Program-made: the position numbers and the translations under genes
Notes under the pieces: generated by a model
Database searches by the model: none
Told to the model about the DNA's origin: nothing
What the model saw: only the letters and a program-made list of their open reading frames with translations
Shown here: piece by piece, positions 8,023 to 16,440 of the stretch
Position numbering within the stretch: the stretch's first letter is position 1
Layout: every line of letters starts with the position of its first letter
Source: Nitrospira sp.
GTDB taxonomy: Bacteria; Nitrospirota; Nitrospiria; Nitrospirales; Nitrospiraceae
Reading direction: 5' to 3'
DNA: 52,560 nt
Assembly: GCA_005116955.1 (NCBI GenBank)
Contig: SWDI01000001.1
Coordinates: forward strand, 415,529 to 468,088

Positions 8023-9501
8023 CTATGAAAAGGCGCTGAAGAAAGCCTGGGCTTTATGGATGGTTTCTTCATATTCGCGCGCGGGGTTGGAATCGGCCAC
8101 AATTCCTGCTCCGACCTGGAGATAGCCCTGGCCGTTCTTCATGACAAGCGTACGTATCAGAATATTGAAATCGAGGTCCCCACTCCAGCTGAGGTAACCC
8201 ATCGAACCGGTGTACGGACCGCGGCGTACCGGCTCCAACTCCTCGATGATCTCCATGCAGCGGATCTTAGGTACCCCGGTAATCGTCCCACCTGGAAACA
8301 TGGCTTTCAACAGATCAAAACCAGTCGCATGATCTTTGAGGGTGCCGGCCACATGGGAGACCAGATGGGTGACATGAGAATATTGCTCCAAGGTCATCAA
8401 TTCATCCACCTGGACGCTTCCGAAATGACAGACTCGCCCGAGGTCATTCCGCTCAAGGTCAACCAGCATGACATGTTCCGCGCATTCCTTTTCATTGACC
8501 CGCAACTCATGGATGAGTCGCTGATCGTCCTCGGCGTTTGTTCCGCGAGGCCTCGTTCCCGCGATCGGCCTCGTATCAGCTCGATGTCCTTCCAGCCGAA
8601 CGAGCCGTTCTGGTGAGGAGCTGATGAGGCGAATTGCGTCAAACCGGAGTATTCCCGAGAAGGGGGACGGGTTCAACGTGCGCAAGCGACTATAGGCGGA
8701 CAGATCAGTTTGAAGGTCCCCGAGAGAGGAGAATGCCGAACCAGTCAGGTTGAACCGATGGGAGAGGTTGGCTTGATAGATGTCACCGGCTGAGATGTAT
8801 TCCTGGCAACGGCGCACGTTCTGACTATAGATCGCCTGCTCCTGCTCCGGTGTAAATGTCAGGCGACCGAGATGACTCCCGTGCGCGTCTACCATATCAG
8901 GACTGGTCAATCGAGCTTCAAACTTGGCTAGTCGATCCCTTCCCTCGCGAAATAGCTTTTCCCGGGGCTCGCTCAAAAATCGGTCAAGCGGCGGACAAAA
9001 CATGAGCACCAGGCGGTTCAGTTCATGATCGATTGCTCCGACAAGATCGAAAAATGCGAACTCCAGCTCAGGGCAGGCAAGGTCATCTAAGGCCAAGGAC
9101 GGCAACCTCTCGAACTGGCGTGCCAGATCATAACTCAAATAGCCGACTGCGCCGCCGAAAAATGGCGGAGCCTCGGGAGGACGAACGATCCGCTGACGGT
9201 TTAGGAGATGAGTCACATATTGAAACGGAGATGTGCCTGGATCCATGCGGCCTTGAATCGATCGGCACACACAGGTATCTCCCTTCCCATGCAGTGTTTG
9301 ATAGGGATCAACGCCAAAGTATGAATACCGTCCCATGGTGCCATCACCGGTACCGCTCTCAAAGAGAAACGAAGGGCATCGAGCTGATGCGATCTTCGAG
9401 TACAGTTCAAACGGGCTTGCCGAGGGAGCGGGGCGTGTCAGAATCAGAGGAGAAGGAGAACCGTGCAGGAATGGGATCGATGAGGAGAAGGTTGTGGGCA
9501 T
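8023..9501 (-). CDS. pabB: Aminodeoxychorismate synthase component I
   Basis: A 492-residue chorismate-binding enzyme. The N-terminal half carries FLFESG-like and GYLSYDLAR motifs of the anthranilate synthase/PabB family. The catalytic half has IYQANLSHRF, RLISSSPERL, PIAGTRPRG, DLERNDLGRV, MFPGGTITGVPK and GAGIVADSNP. With a glutamine amidotransferase (PabA/TrpG, not in this window) it makes aminodeoxychorismate. The PIAGT motif has Ala where E. coli PabB has Lys (PIKGT), which is the state usual in TrpE, so anthranilate synthase cannot be excluded from sequence. The adjoining lyase gene favours folate synthesis. The ATG at 9501 is used. Confidence 0.83.
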   Translation of the reverse strand: MPTTFSSSIPFLHGSPSPLILTRPAPSASPFELYSKIASARCPSFLFESGTGDGTMGRYSYFGVDPYQTLHGKGDTCVCRSIQGRMDPGTSPFQYVTHLLNRQRIVRPPEAPPFFGGAVGYLSYDLARQFERLPSLALDDLACPELEFAFFDLVGAIDHELNRLVLMFCPPLDRFLSEPREKLFREGRDRLAKFEARLTSPDMVDAHGSHLGRLTFTPEQEQAIYSQNVRRCQEYISAGDIYQANLSHRFNLTGSAFSSLGDLQTDLSAYSRLRTLNPSPFSGILRFDAIRLISSSPERLVRLEGHRADTRPIAGTRPRGTNAEDDQRLIHELRVNEKECAEHVMLVDLERNDLGRVCHFGSVQVDELMTLEQYSHVTHLVSHVAGTLKDHATGFDLLKAMFPGGTITGVPKIRCMEIIEELEPVRRGPYTGSMGYLSWSGDLDFNILIRTLVMKNGQGYLQVGAGIVADSNPAREYEETIHKAQAFFSAFS

Positions 9502-9587
9502 AGGCGACGCATTCTCAACACGAACGGGAGATCACCACTATACCGTATATACCGCAGCGATTTCTGTGCGCATAGCTCTCTAACCGC

Positions 9588-9616
9588 TTGACATTGCAAG
9601 CATGGGTTTGTTTAAA
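9588..9616 (+). promoter_or_regulatory. Promoter of the F0 ATPase genes
   Basis: TTGACA (9588-9593), a 17-bp spacer and TTTAAA (9611-9616). Transcription would begin near 9623, which rules out the ATG at 9602 and points to the ATG at 9677 as the first gene's start. Confidence 0.55.
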
Positions 9617-9676
9617 TTGCGAACCCCATCACGGGCAGAGTTTTGCTCACGTGCTCTCGCCTTCCGTGGGTTTGGG

Positions 9677-9922
9677 ATGGCCCCTTCACAAGATCCTCTA
9701 TACGCGGGGCTTGGTCAAGCCGTTCGAATTGGAACGGAACTGCTGGCTGCGCTAATCGTCGGCGGTGGGCTTGGATGGGCGATTGATGCCTATCTGCTAG
9801 AGTCGGCTCCGTGGGGGCTTGTTGTGGGGTTGGTCTTTGGGTTGGCGGCAGGTATCAGAAGCGTCTACCGATCCGTACAGCGATGGCAAGTGGCGGTAGA
9901 CAACTTGAATAACAGGGAATAG
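9677..9922 (+). CDS. AtpI/AtpZ-like F0 assembly protein
   Basis: An 81-residue inner-membrane protein with two hydrophobic helices. The first carries GTELLAALIVGGGLGWAID and the second GLVVGLVFGLAAGIRSVYR, which is the pattern of AtpZ/AtpI-type proteins encoded ahead of F0 subunits. These are thought to help assemble the c-ring or admit magnesium. The ATG at 9677 was preferred to 9602 because the promoter's -10 box is at 9611-9616; the longer form would add 25 residues. atpB follows after 12 bp. Confidence 0.8.
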   Translation: MAPSQDPLYAGLGQAVRIGTELLAALIVGGGLGWAIDAYLLESAPWGLVVGLVFGLAAGIRSVYRSVQRWQVAVDNLNNRE

Positions 9923-9934
9923 CCAAGGATCGTC

Positions 9935-10684
9935 ATGGAAGAAAGTCCGCTTCATCAATTTGAACTTCAACGCTGGGTCCCCATTTCAATCGGTGGATTG
10001 GATCTCTCCATCAATAAAGCTGTGGTGTTTATGTGGGTTGTCATTGCCGTGGCAGCGGTGCTGATGGTCATGGCTGGATCATCGCGCAAGCTCGTCCCAG
10101 GCAAGCTCCAGAGCTTGGCGGAGATGATGGTGGATTTCATTCGCACCATGATCATGGAAACCATGGGCAAAGATGGCATGCGATTTTTCCCCCTCGTCGC
10201 CACGCTCTTTGTGTTTATCCTCTTCTCCAACTACATCGGGCTCATTCCTGGAGCCTATACCGTGACGAGCCAGATCATTGTGACGGCGGCCTTTTCCTTC
10301 CTGGTGTATGGGATTAGCTTGGTCGTGGGCTTCTCACTACACGGGATGAAGTTTCTGGGCATTCTTATCCCGCCTGGTACGCCAGGATGGCTGGTGCCTC
10401 TCATGGTCCCGATCGAGATCATCAGCCAGATCGCACGGCCCATTTCCTTGGCGGTGCGGCTCTTTGCCAACATGACGGCTGGCCACGTCATGCTCGCGGT
10501 TCTGTTCGGTCTCACAATCAGTGGGGGAGTGCTGATCGGGTGGTTGCCCTTCGTGTTTACGGTGGCGATCTATTTATTAGAATTTGGTATTGCGTTCATT
10601 CAAGCCTATATTTTTACGATCTTGACGTGCGTCTACTTGGGAGACGCCTTTCATTTACATGGCCATGAAGAGCATGCGCATTAG
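9935..10684 (+). CDS. atpB: F0F1 ATP synthase subunit a
   Basis: A 249-residue membrane protein with five to six helices that forms the two proton half-channels next to the c-ring. The essential arginine lies in ARPISLAVRLFANMTAGH, and the last helices (YLLEFGIAFIQAYIFTILTCVYLGDA) are strongly conserved. A histidine-rich tail (HLHGHEEHAH) ends the protein. It sits between the AtpI-like gene and atpE in the standard F0 order. The start ATG at 9935 lies 12 bp after the preceding stop. Confidence 0.95.
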   Translation: MEESPLHQFELQRWVPISIGGLDLSINKAVVFMWVVIAVAAVLMVMAGSSRKLVPGKLQSLAEMMVDFIRTMIMETMGKDGMRFFPLVATLFVFILFSNYIGLIPGAYTVTSQIIVTAAFSFLVYGISLVVGFSLHGMKFLGILIPPGTPGWLVPLMVPIEIISQIARPISLAVRLFANMTAGHVMLAVLFGLTISGGVLIGWLPFVFTVAIYLLEFGIAFIQAYIFTILTCVYLGDAFHLHGHEEHAH

Positions 10685-10720
10685 CACATGCGGGTATAGC
10701 CAAGGGAGGAGTAAGACATA

Positions 10721-10951
10721 ATGGATTCAGCAGCAGCAGGGTTGATCGGTATGGGATGTGCCGCGGCAGGATTTGCCGGGGCTGGTGTGGGAATTGGCTA
10801 CATTTTCGGAAAGATGATTGAAGTGGTGGCACGTCAGCCTGAAGCAGAGGCTCGCGTCACCAAGTATATGTGGATCGGGTTCGCTCTGGTCGAAGCCATT
10901 GCGCTATATGGCTTGGTCATCGCCTTCATCATCATGGGTTTTCGGAAGTAG
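10721..10951 (+). CDS. atpE: F0F1 ATP synthase subunit c
   Basis: A 76-residue two-helix hairpin that forms the rotor ring. Helix 1 is rich in Gly and Ala (GMGCAAAGFAGAGVGIGY), the polar loop is ARQPEA, and helix 2 carries the ion-binding carboxylate as Glu in ALVEAIALYGL. The residue after that Glu is Ala and helix 1 lacks the Gln of sodium-type rings, which fits proton coupling. GGGAGGAG lies 8-15 nt before the ATG, a strong ribosome binding site suited to the high copy number of subunit c. Confidence 0.95.
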   Translation: MDSAAAGLIGMGCAAAGFAGAGVGIGYIFGKMIEVVARQPEAEARVTKYMWIGFALVEAIALYGLVIAFIIMGFRK

Positions 10952-10955
10952 GGAG

Positions 10956-11020
10956 CGTTAACCGTTATTCGTGAACCGTTCATCGAGAGATCTTTCTCGT
11001 GTAGCGATTCACGCTTAACG
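10956..11020. repeat. Nested palindrome between atpE and atpF
   Basis: CGTTAA (10956) pairs with TTAACG (11015-11020), CGTGAA with TTCACG inside it, and GAGA with TCTC at the centre. The imperfect hairpin fills most of the 85-bp gap. The following atpF has no visible ribosome binding site. It could be an RNA processing site that sets the c:b ratio, or a genomic palindromic repeat. Confidence 0.55.
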
Positions 11021-11036
11021 TTTCACGAACACGCAC

Positions 11037-11543
11037 ATGCCACAGTTTGAACCTGACTTTTTTTCTTCGTTGATTTTCTGGGAAGTCATTTCGTTTGGGA
11101 TTCTCCTGTTCGTGCTCTACAAGTATGCCTTCCCCGGTATCTTGAGCGCTTTGGAAGAGCGTGAAAAGAAAATTAAGGACAGCCTCGATCAGGCCGAGCA
11201 GCACCGGTCTGAGGCCGAGCGACGGCTCAAGGAATATGAAGCCAAGCTCAATGCGGCGGGGAAGGAGGCTGAGGCCATCCTCGCGACCGCAAAGGAGCGG
11301 GCTCAACGGTTGCTCGATGAGAATGAACAGCGGTTGACCGCAGAAGCGGAGCGTATCAAAGGTGATGCGACGCGTCAGATCGAGCAAGAGCGCCGTAAGG
11401 CATTGCAAGACATCCGGGCCCAGACGACAGAGCTCGCCTTGATGGTAGCGGAGAAAGTGGTTCAGCGGAGCTTAGTAGAGGCTGATCACAAAAAATATGC
11501 AGACGAGGCGCTTGAAGCGCTTTCGAAATCACAGCCCCGTTAA
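11037..11543 (+). CDS. atpF: F0F1 ATP synthase subunit b
   Basis: A 168-residue peripheral stalk subunit. A single N-terminal membrane helix (about residues 10-30, LIFWEVISFGILLFVLYKYA) is followed by a long charged coiled coil rich in Glu, Lys, Arg and Ala that dimerises and holds F1 in place. The C-terminal part (VAEKVVQRSL) is the region that normally contacts delta. It closes the F0 gene group; the delta, alpha, gamma, beta and epsilon genes are not downstream, where larE converges instead. No clear ribosome binding site precedes the ATG at 11037, which lies directly after the palindrome. Confidence 0.92.
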   Translation: MPQFEPDFFSSLIFWEVISFGILLFVLYKYAFPGILSALEEREKKIKDSLDQAEQHRSEAERRLKEYEAKLNAAGKEAEAILATAKERAQRLLDENEQRLTAEAERIKGDATRQIEQERRKALQDIRAQTTELALMVAEKVVQRSLVEADHKKYADEALEALSKSQPR

Positions 11544-11558
11544 GTTGCCGTGATCTGC

Positions 11559-11588
11559 GGGTGGAGTCAGCTTAGGGTGACTCCACCC
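11559..11588. terminator. Hairpin between convergent atpF and larE
   Basis: GGGTGGAGTCA and TGACTCCACCC form a perfect 11-bp stem with an 8-nt loop. It overlaps the last codons of larE. No T-run follows on either side, so it would act as a strong hairpin rather than a textbook terminator. Confidence 0.6.
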
Positions 11589-12376
11589 GGTCGGTAGCCT
11601 TCCAGATCGACCGTTACGAATTTAAACCCCAGCTCTTTCAGTCTGGCACTAATTTCCGTACAGCGATTTGATTCCATGAGCCGGGGGAGTTCCTCCTGTG
11701 CCAATTCAATCCGCGCAATCTCACCGTGATTTCGCACTCGAAAATGACGGAATCCTTCATGATGGAGCACAGCTTCTGCTCCTTCGACGCGGCTTAATTG
11801 TGCGCTGGTGATTACGATTCCACGCGGGATTCTTGATGAAAGGCAGGCTGCGGCCGGCTTGTCCCAATTTGAAAGTCCCAGTTCTTTGGCAAGGATGCGG
11901 ATATCGGATTTCGACAGCTCAGCCTCAACGAGCGGGCTACGCACACCCCATTCCCGAGCCGCTTTGATACCGGGACGGTCATCACCCAGATCGTCCAGGT
12001 TGGTTCCATCAACCACATACGCGACAGCCCGTGATTGCCGCACATTTCCAAGAAGTTGATATAGGTCGGTCTTGCAGTGAAAACAACGATTCGCGTCATT
12101 TTTCACGAAGTCATCAATGGTCAGCTGATCCGTCTGTACGGTTTCATGGCGGGCGCCGATCTCCTGAGCGACCCGTCCTGCAGCTTCCAACTCAATAGAT
12201 GGAAACGTCGGTGAGATGGCCGTGATACCGACCGCCTTCTCGTGGAGTTGGTCGTGCGCGACTTTCAGAACGAAGGTGCTGTCGATTCCACCGGAATAGG
12301 CCACCACGACCGAGCCCATCTCCGTTAGGAGGGTTCGGAGCTGATCGAGCTTCTGTTGTAAAATGTGCGTTTGCAT
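11567..12376 (-). CDS. larE: ATP-dependent sulfur transferase LarE
   Basis: A 269-residue PP-loop protein. The ATP-pyrophosphatase motif SGGIDST is at residues 28-34, and the sacrificial-type cysteine lies in AAACLSSRIPRG near residue 178, matching the position of the catalytic cysteine in known LarE. An extra CFHC motif near residue 97 is present. LarE adds sulfur to the pyridinium dicarboxylate precursor of the nickel-pincer cofactor used by lactate racemase and relatives. larB and larC are not in the window, so the client enzyme here is unknown. The convergent neighbour is atpF. Confidence 0.88.
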   Translation of the reverse strand: MQTHILQQKLDQLRTLLTEMGSVVVAYSGGIDSTFVLKVAHDQLHEKAVGITAISPTFPSIELEAAGRVAQEIGARHETVQTDQLTIDDFVKNDANRCFHCKTDLYQLLGNVRQSRAVAYVVDGTNLDDLGDDRPGIKAAREWGVRSPLVEAELSKSDIRILAKELGLSNWDKPAAACLSSRIPRGIVITSAQLSRVEGAEAVLHHEGFRHFRVRNHGEIARIELAQEELPRLMESNRCTEISARLKELGFKFVTVDLEGYRPGGVTLS

Positions 12377-12396
12377 ACGGTGCGCTGTACTCGAGC

Positions 12397-13794
12397 CTAG
12401 TGGCGAACTCTTGCCTTCGCGATATTGCCAACGACGACGAGGGCGTAGTGCTGGGGGTCCAGGTACTGCTTGGCCACGCGCTGCACGTCTTCTTTCGTCA
12501 CTCGCTCAATCCATTTTGGGTACTGACTAAAATAGTCGAACCCTAATCCAAAAAACTCCACTTGCGCCAAGACTTGCGCCAGCTTCGATGTAGAATCCAG
12601 CCGTAAGGGGAAGCTGCCCATCAAAAATGCTTTGGCATCCGCCAATTCCTGATCGCTGACCGGGGCCTCTCGAATCGCCTTCATTTCGATCAAGACGCCG
12701 CTGATGGCCTGATTGGTGGTCTCTGTCCGAGTCTGCAGGTTGATCCAGAACGAGCCCGGCATCACCCGCGCATCGTAATGACTCATAATCCCGTATGCTA
12801 GCCCCTGTTTATCCCGGATGGAATCCATAAGGCGAGACGAAAATCCTCCAGCACCCAGGACATGATTCATGACGGTCACGGCGTAAAAATCAGGATTGGT
12901 TCGACTGATTCCAGGGTGGCCGATCACAATGGTGGATTGTGTGAGATCCTTCTCGATGAGCTGCACGGTCTTCTTGTCGATGGCCGCCGGCTTCTTAACC
13001 GCTCTGAACGGCACAGCCCCTTTCTTCCACGATCCGAAATGCGTCTGTACTAGTGTCGTCGCTTGCTCCGTCGTGACGTCACCGACAATGGTCAGTATCA
13101 CGTGGTTGGGTAGATACTCCTTGGTATAGAAGCTTTGAATCTCAGCCAAGGTGATCTTACTCAGTGTCTCTTCCGTGCCATTCACTGGCCAACGATAGGG
13201 ATGGTTCTGGAAGACCAACTGATTGAAGGCCTTCATGGCGACATGTCCGGGATCGTCATTGTCGCTAGAAATTTCCCCAAGGATCTGAGATCGGACCCGT
13301 TCAAATTCTTGCTTGGGGAAAGCCGGGTGCTGAAGAATATCAGCCAACAGGGTGAACCCGAGATCGATATCTTTTTTAAGCGTGCGTGCAGATGCGGTTG
13401 TGTAGTCTTCGCCTGCCTGGACCGACAGCGAGCCACCGACAAAGTCAATTTGTTCAGCCAGTTGCCTCGAGGATCTGGTTGTTGTCCCTTCATCTAAGAG
13501 GCTGGCCACCAAATTTGCCACACCCGCTTTTTCTGGAGGATCCTGCGCAGCGCCGGCCTTGATCAGGGCATGGATTTCAACGATGGGAAGGAAATGCTGT
13601 TCCAGGACGAGTACCGTCATACCGTTGGGAGCGATGAATCTCGTCGGTGCGATGTCGGCGGCAAGCCCTGTCGTCGTGATACACAGCACGAGTACGGCAC
13701 ACTGGACGAGTCCCATCAAGTAAGGCACTGATCTTTGTTGGATGGATCGTGGGTCGGCCCCCTGGCCTCTCTTGTTTCTGGATTCCTTACCCAT
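12397..13794 (-). CDS. M16 family peptidase, inactive-type subunit
   Basis: A 465-residue exported protein with an N-terminal membrane/signal helix (residues 25-46). The M16 fold is recognisable in LIKAGAAQDPPEKAGVANLV and in the late FSSRLMDSIRDKQGLAYGI, which keeps the Arg/Tyr substrate-binding pair. The zinc motif HXXEH is replaced by NLVASLL, so it cannot bind the metal. Paired active and inactive M16 subunits form a clamshell heterodimer, and the active partner is the gene immediately upstream (stop 8 bp before this start). Expected location is the periplasm. Confidence 0.87.
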   Translation of the reverse strand: MGKESRNKRGQGADPRSIQQRSVPYLMGLVQCAVLVLCITTTGLAADIAPTRFIAPNGMTVLVLEQHFLPIVEIHALIKAGAAQDPPEKAGVANLVASLLDEGTTTRSSRQLAEQIDFVGGSLSVQAGEDYTTASARTLKKDIDLGFTLLADILQHPAFPKQEFERVRSQILGEISSDNDDPGHVAMKAFNQLVFQNHPYRWPVNGTEETLSKITLAEIQSFYTKEYLPNHVILTIVGDVTTEQATTLVQTHFGSWKKGAVPFRAVKKPAAIDKKTVQLIEKDLTQSTIVIGHPGISRTNPDFYAVTVMNHVLGAGGFSSRLMDSIRDKQGLAYGIMSHYDARVMPGSFWINLQTRTETTNQAISGVLIEMKAIREAPVSDQELADAKAFLMGSFPLRLDSTSKLAQVLAQVEFFGLGFDYFSQYPKWIERVTKEDVQRVAKQYLDPQHYALVVVGNIAKARVRH

Positions 13795-13802
13795 GATTGC
13801 CT

Positions 13803-15182
13803 CTAGGACTTTCCTTCTTGAGCTGTTGTGGGGCTTGATTCTGGGGGTTTCGGGGGTAAAGGAATAAGAATGCCGATGGTCCGATTGTCTTGGGTCAGAT
13901 ACTGTTTAGCGACGCGTTGGATATCTTTCGCCGTGACTGCGCGGATCCGTTCTATGTATTGATCGAGTCGTCGCCAGCCGGCACCGACCGATTCCAATTG
14001 TCCCAACAGCATGGCATGACGAAAATTCGAATCCTGCTCAAAGACGCGTGAGGCTTCTACCTGATTTTTGGCCCGCTGAAGCTCCTGCTCGGACGGCGGC
14101 TCATTCTGAAGCCGGTGAATCTCGCGGTGTAGAGCCTCCTCGACCGCTTCTACCTTCGCGGTGGGATTGACCAGTGAGTAGAAATAAAAGAGACCGGGAT
14201 CCGTCTGGATCAGACTGTACTCTGCCCCCACCGACAAAGAATTCTTCTGCTCATAGACCAAGTTCTGGTAGAGCCGAGAACTTTTCCCGTGCGAGAGGAC
14301 CGATTCGAGGATGTCGAGCGCATAGGAGTCCTCGCTCGAATAGTTGGGTACGCGAAACCCCATCATGACAAATGGCACTTGTGCTTCGCGTTTCAAAAGA
14401 AAACGGCGTTCACCTCGCTGTTCCGGTTCCGGCGCCAGGGTTTGTTTTGGGGAGGGGCCTCTGGGAATCGGTTCAAACAGACGCTTGATCGTCGGCAGGA
14501 GAACGTCGGACTTGATATCGCCCACAACCACGAGGGTTGCATTGTTGGGAGAATAAAACGTGTCGTAGTGGCGTTGTAAGTCTTCGAGAGACATCGCATC
14601 GAGATCCGCAAACCATCCGATGACCGGCCAATGGTAGGGATGGCTGAGAAAGGCTTGGGCAAACAGCGCTTCAACCAGCGCACCCTGCGGGTCATCTTCG
14701 GATCTGAGGCGGCGCTCTTCTTTCACGACGTCACGCTCGGTCTGAAATTCACTGTGATCGAGAAGGAGGCCCTGCATCCGATCGGCCTCCAGCTCAAGAG
14801 CCAGTCCGACACGATCCGCTGCCACGTTCTCAAAATAGGCGGTAAAGTCTTGTCCGGTAAACGCGTTGTCGATGCCGCCGTTCTTTCTCACGATTTTAGA
14901 AAATGAACCTTTCGGATACCGTGCCGTGCCCTTGAACATCATGTGCTCAAGCATGTGTGAGAGTCCGGCCCTCCCCATCACCTCGTTTCGAGAACCGACT
15001 TTGTACCACACCTGCACTGTGGCGACCGGAGCCTTGGGAACTTCAACCAGCAGCACTTTCATGCCGTTTGAGAGGATGAATTCACTCGGTTCTGCTCCGA
15101 GCGAAATCGAGATCGAGCCGAAGACGAGCAGCACCGTTAAGAGGTGGATACGCCAATGATAGTGGATAGTCTGCATGATCAT
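13803..15182 (-). CDS. M16 family zinc peptidase, catalytic subunit
   Basis: A 459-residue exported metallopeptidase. The signal segment is residues 11-30 (ending SLGA). The inverted zinc motif HMLEH is at residues 76-80, and the third ligand Glu is expected in the KEERRLRSEDDP stretch about 75 residues on. The second M16 domain carries HGKSSRLYQNLVYEQK. It probably degrades peptides in the periplasm with the inactive partner encoded 8 bp downstream. Two Met codons (15182 and 15176) are possible starts. The C-terminal tail is proline-rich. Confidence 0.9.
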   Translation of the reverse strand: MIMQTIHYHWRIHLLTVLLVFGSISISLGAEPSEFILSNGMKVLLVEVPKAPVATVQVWYKVGSRNEVMGRAGLSHMLEHMMFKGTARYPKGSFSKIVRKNGGIDNAFTGQDFTAYFENVAADRVGLALELEADRMQGLLLDHSEFQTERDVVKEERRLRSEDDPQGALVEALFAQAFLSHPYHWPVIGWFADLDAMSLEDLQRHYDTFYSPNNATLVVVGDIKSDVLLPTIKRLFEPIPRGPSPKQTLAPEPEQRGERRFLLKREAQVPFVMMGFRVPNYSSEDSYALDILESVLSHGKSSRLYQNLVYEQKNSLSVGAEYSLIQTDPGLFYFYSLVNPTAKVEAVEEALHREIHRLQNEPPSEQELQRAKNQVEASRVFEQDSNFRHAMLLGQLESVGAGWRRLDQYIERIRAVTAKDIQRVAKQYLTQDNRTIGILIPLPPKPPESSPTTAQEGKS

Positions 15183-15203
15183 GATGAAATAGAATTTGTC
15201 ATG

Positions 15204-16304
15204 CTAGCAACGAGTTTCAATAGGTGTCAAGGTAAGGGAAGGTCGGTTGCTGTGGAGTTCTCCAAGTTGTCCACAGGCGCCAAGAACGTCCCGTCCTCGG
15301 CTCTTTCGAACAAATGCATCGAGGCCAGCGTCGCGGAGGATGGATTGAAAACGAAGCACCGCCTGTTCGGACGGGCGACGAAAAGGGCTGCCTGGAAATT
15401 CATTGAACGGAATCAAGTTGACCATGCATCGCATGGCTCTGAGCAATTGAATCAGTCGGCGGGCATCAGCTGCATGATCATTGACGTCGGCGAGCAGCAC
15501 ATATTCGAAGGTCAGCCGTTGACGAGGGGCGAGCGGATAGCGGCGACAGGCAGCCAGGAGTGATTTCAGTGAAGCGATCTCGCTGGCGGCAGGCATCAGC
15601 GCTCGTCGCTGTTCTTCAGTGGTGGCATTGAGCGAGATGGCGAGGTTCACGCCGAGCGCCGCGACCTCCGGAAGGCGAGATGCCAACCCCGCTGTGGATA
15701 CCGTCAGGCGTCTACGCGACCACCCAAGACCCCACGGTTTGTTGGTCAACGCAGTCACGGCCGCCTTGAGACTCTCCACATTGGCCAGAGGTTCTCCCAT
15801 CCCCATGAACACGAGATTTGTAATGTGTTCATCGGAGCTCAGCAGGTCTTGCGCGGTCAGGATCTGATCGATGATTTCATGAAGCTTGAGGTTGCGTTTC
15901 AGTCCCATTCTCCCAGTCAGGCAGAATCCACAATCCAACATGCACCCGACCTGAGTTGACACGCAAAGCGTCAGCCGATCCTCATCCGGAATCAGGACGG
16001 CCTCGATCGTCAGGCCATCGTCGAGCATCAAGAGCAATTTGCGGGTTCCGTCCTGGGACGATAAGATCGTGGTCTGTGTCGAGCGCCCGACCTTCGTGGA
16101 TGGAGAGAGCGTCGTGCGATCATACATGGGGAGATCCGTCATGTCGGTGAGTGCCCGCGCGCGCCGTTGATAGAGCCATCGTAAGATTTGCTGTGCGCGA
16201 TAGTCCGGCCAGTCTTGGGCGCGGACAAACCTGACCATCTGGGGTTCGGTGAGACCCAAGAGCGTTGTCACGGTACCGGAAGCGATTATCGGCGAGTCGG
16301 CCAT
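15204..16304 (-). CDS. rlmN: Dual-specificity rRNA/tRNA methyltransferase RlmN
   Basis: A 366-residue radical SAM enzyme that methylates C2 of A2503 in 23S rRNA and A37 of some tRNAs. The cluster motif CMLDCGFC (CX3CX2C) lies near residues 121-128. The two catalytic cysteines are seen in QVGC just ahead (shared segment) and in VLGACGQL near the C-terminus. The sequence MGMGEPLANVES follows the family. GAGG lies 6 nt before the ATG at 16304. It is divergent from the Slt-type gene and ends about 20 bp from the M16 gene start. Confidence 0.93.
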   Translation of the reverse strand: MADSPIIASGTVTTLLGLTEPQMVRFVRAQDWPDYRAQQILRWLYQRRARALTDMTDLPMYDRTTLSPSTKVGRSTQTTILSSQDGTRKLLLMLDDGLTIEAVLIPDEDRLTLCVSTQVGCMLDCGFCLTGRMGLKRNLKLHEIIDQILTAQDLLSSDEHITNLVFMGMGEPLANVESLKAAVTALTNKPWGLGWSRRRLTVSTAGLASRLPEVAALGVNLAISLNATTEEQRRALMPAASEIASLKSLLAACRRYPLAPRQRLTFEYVLLADVNDHAADARRLIQLLRAMRCMVNLIPFNEFPGSPFRRPSEQAVLRFQSILRDAGLDAFVRKSRGRDVLGACGQLGELHSNRPSLTLTPIETRC

Positions 16305-16440
16305 ATTATCCTCAACGTTAGGAGCCTACCATAGCGGAAGTCATGGCGCATACGGCCGTGCCCATCATTGGGTCCGGAAACTTCTTTCATTGCAGACAGC
16401 TCTGTATATAATGAACTCGGATGAGTGTTGTCAGGCCATC

